Positions 52,365 to 52,784 of a DNA stretch of 52,784 nucleotides are shown here, piece after piece. The DNA lies in NCBI RefSeq assembly GCF_000003815.2, contig NC_049991.1, positions 2,985,279 through 3,038,062 on the forward strand, read 5' to 3'. The notes beneath the pieces were generated by a model, which made no database searches, was not told the origin of the DNA, and saw only the letters and a program-made list of their open reading frames with translations. This stretch comes from Branchiostoma floridae (lineage: Eukaryota; Chordata; Leptocardii; Amphioxiformes; Branchiostomatidae). A program made the translations under genes and the position numbers. Each line of letters starts with the position of its first letter. Within the stretch, counting starts at the first letter, position 1.

Positions 52365-52639
52365 AGTAACATTATGTACCTTAGAAGATTGCCATAATGT
52401 AGTATAGGTACAAGTAGCTCAGTCTGCAGTACTTAGTTACCATGATCTATGATGCTGAAGGACAAAGTTTTGTGTCCCATGTTGGAAGTTTTCTTTTTTT
52501 CCCTTTTTAAAGAAATACCTTACATAATACAACACTTTCATCTTGTGAACAGGCAATAATACGTTTGCCAATCAGCTTTTTTTTTCTGTCTTTTCTTGTG
52601 ATTTTTCTTTTTTCTTCACTTCCGAAACATCCTGCATTT

Positions 52640-52784
52640 TCGTCAAAAATGTGGCCTTTCTAGTGGGTGTGCCTAAATACCACAAACGACCACAAACGAC
52701 TCGGAAATACCACAATCGACCACAAACGACTCTAATATGCAGTGTATATGGGTCAAAGACCTTGTGTGGCGCTCAGGAGACATT
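52640..52784. mobile_element. Truncated copy of the MITE at 6388-6592
   Basis: GTGTGCCTAAATACCACAAAC is followed by ATGCAGTGTATATGGGTCAA and CTTGTGTGGCGCTC. Contains doubled CCACAAACGACT units and runs off the window end. Confidence 0.55.

Overview
The window looks like invertebrate chordate DNA, most likely amphioxus (Branchiostoma). It has small exons with GT-AG introns, long AT-rich introns packed with short inverted-repeat elements, and single-copy orthologues of two vertebrate gene families. There is no bacterial-style gene packing. The species cannot be fixed from the sequence alone. A run of 100 N (43143-43242) marks an assembly gap.

Layout. (1) 1-3647: no gene recognised. (2) 3648-7528, minus strand: a five-exon gene whose splice phases all agree. 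It encodes a basic 228-residue protein with one repeat-like unit per exon; I do not recognise it. (3) 10513-11235, minus strand: an intronless 240-codon ORF, with a coiled-coil-like stretch and three Arg-Arg-x-Ser motifs. (4) 11236-15832: intergenic, with three satellite arrays and a poly-G/poly-C foldback element. (5) 15833-47758, minus strand: a 13-exon FAM234 (ITFG3-like) gene. It encodes a single-pass membrane protein with an FG-GAP-type extracellular domain. Exon 8 runs into the N gap and only its 3' 55 bases are visible. (6) Intron 9 of FAM234 is about 24.4 kb. On its opposite strand lies a complete two-exon WFIKKN gene (23777-26809, 550 residues): signal peptide, WAP, follistatin/Kazal, Ig, two Kunitz domains and NTR. 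(7) 47759-52784: no gene recognised; inverted-repeat elements.

How the genes relate. WFIKKN proteins are secreted and in vertebrates bind GDF8/GDF11. FAM234 proteins are poorly characterised membrane proteins. The nested, antisense layout is physical linkage and does not show shared function. From general knowledge, human FAM234A and WFIKKN1 both map to 16p13.3, so the linkage may be an old chordate arrangement.

Much of the rest is repeats: TA-flanked MITEs, a TTAA-flanked MITE, foldback elements in several families, tRNA-related SINE-like pieces, a 5'-truncated non-LTR retrotransposon and several tandem arrays. The most informative of these are a 157-bp tandem triplication that copies the 5' part of FAM234 exon 5, and a roughly 143-bp tandem array cleanly split by a 1.5-kb TA-flanked transposon that itself carries a second element. 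I found no CRISPR array, rRNA, genuine tRNA gene or bacterial operon.
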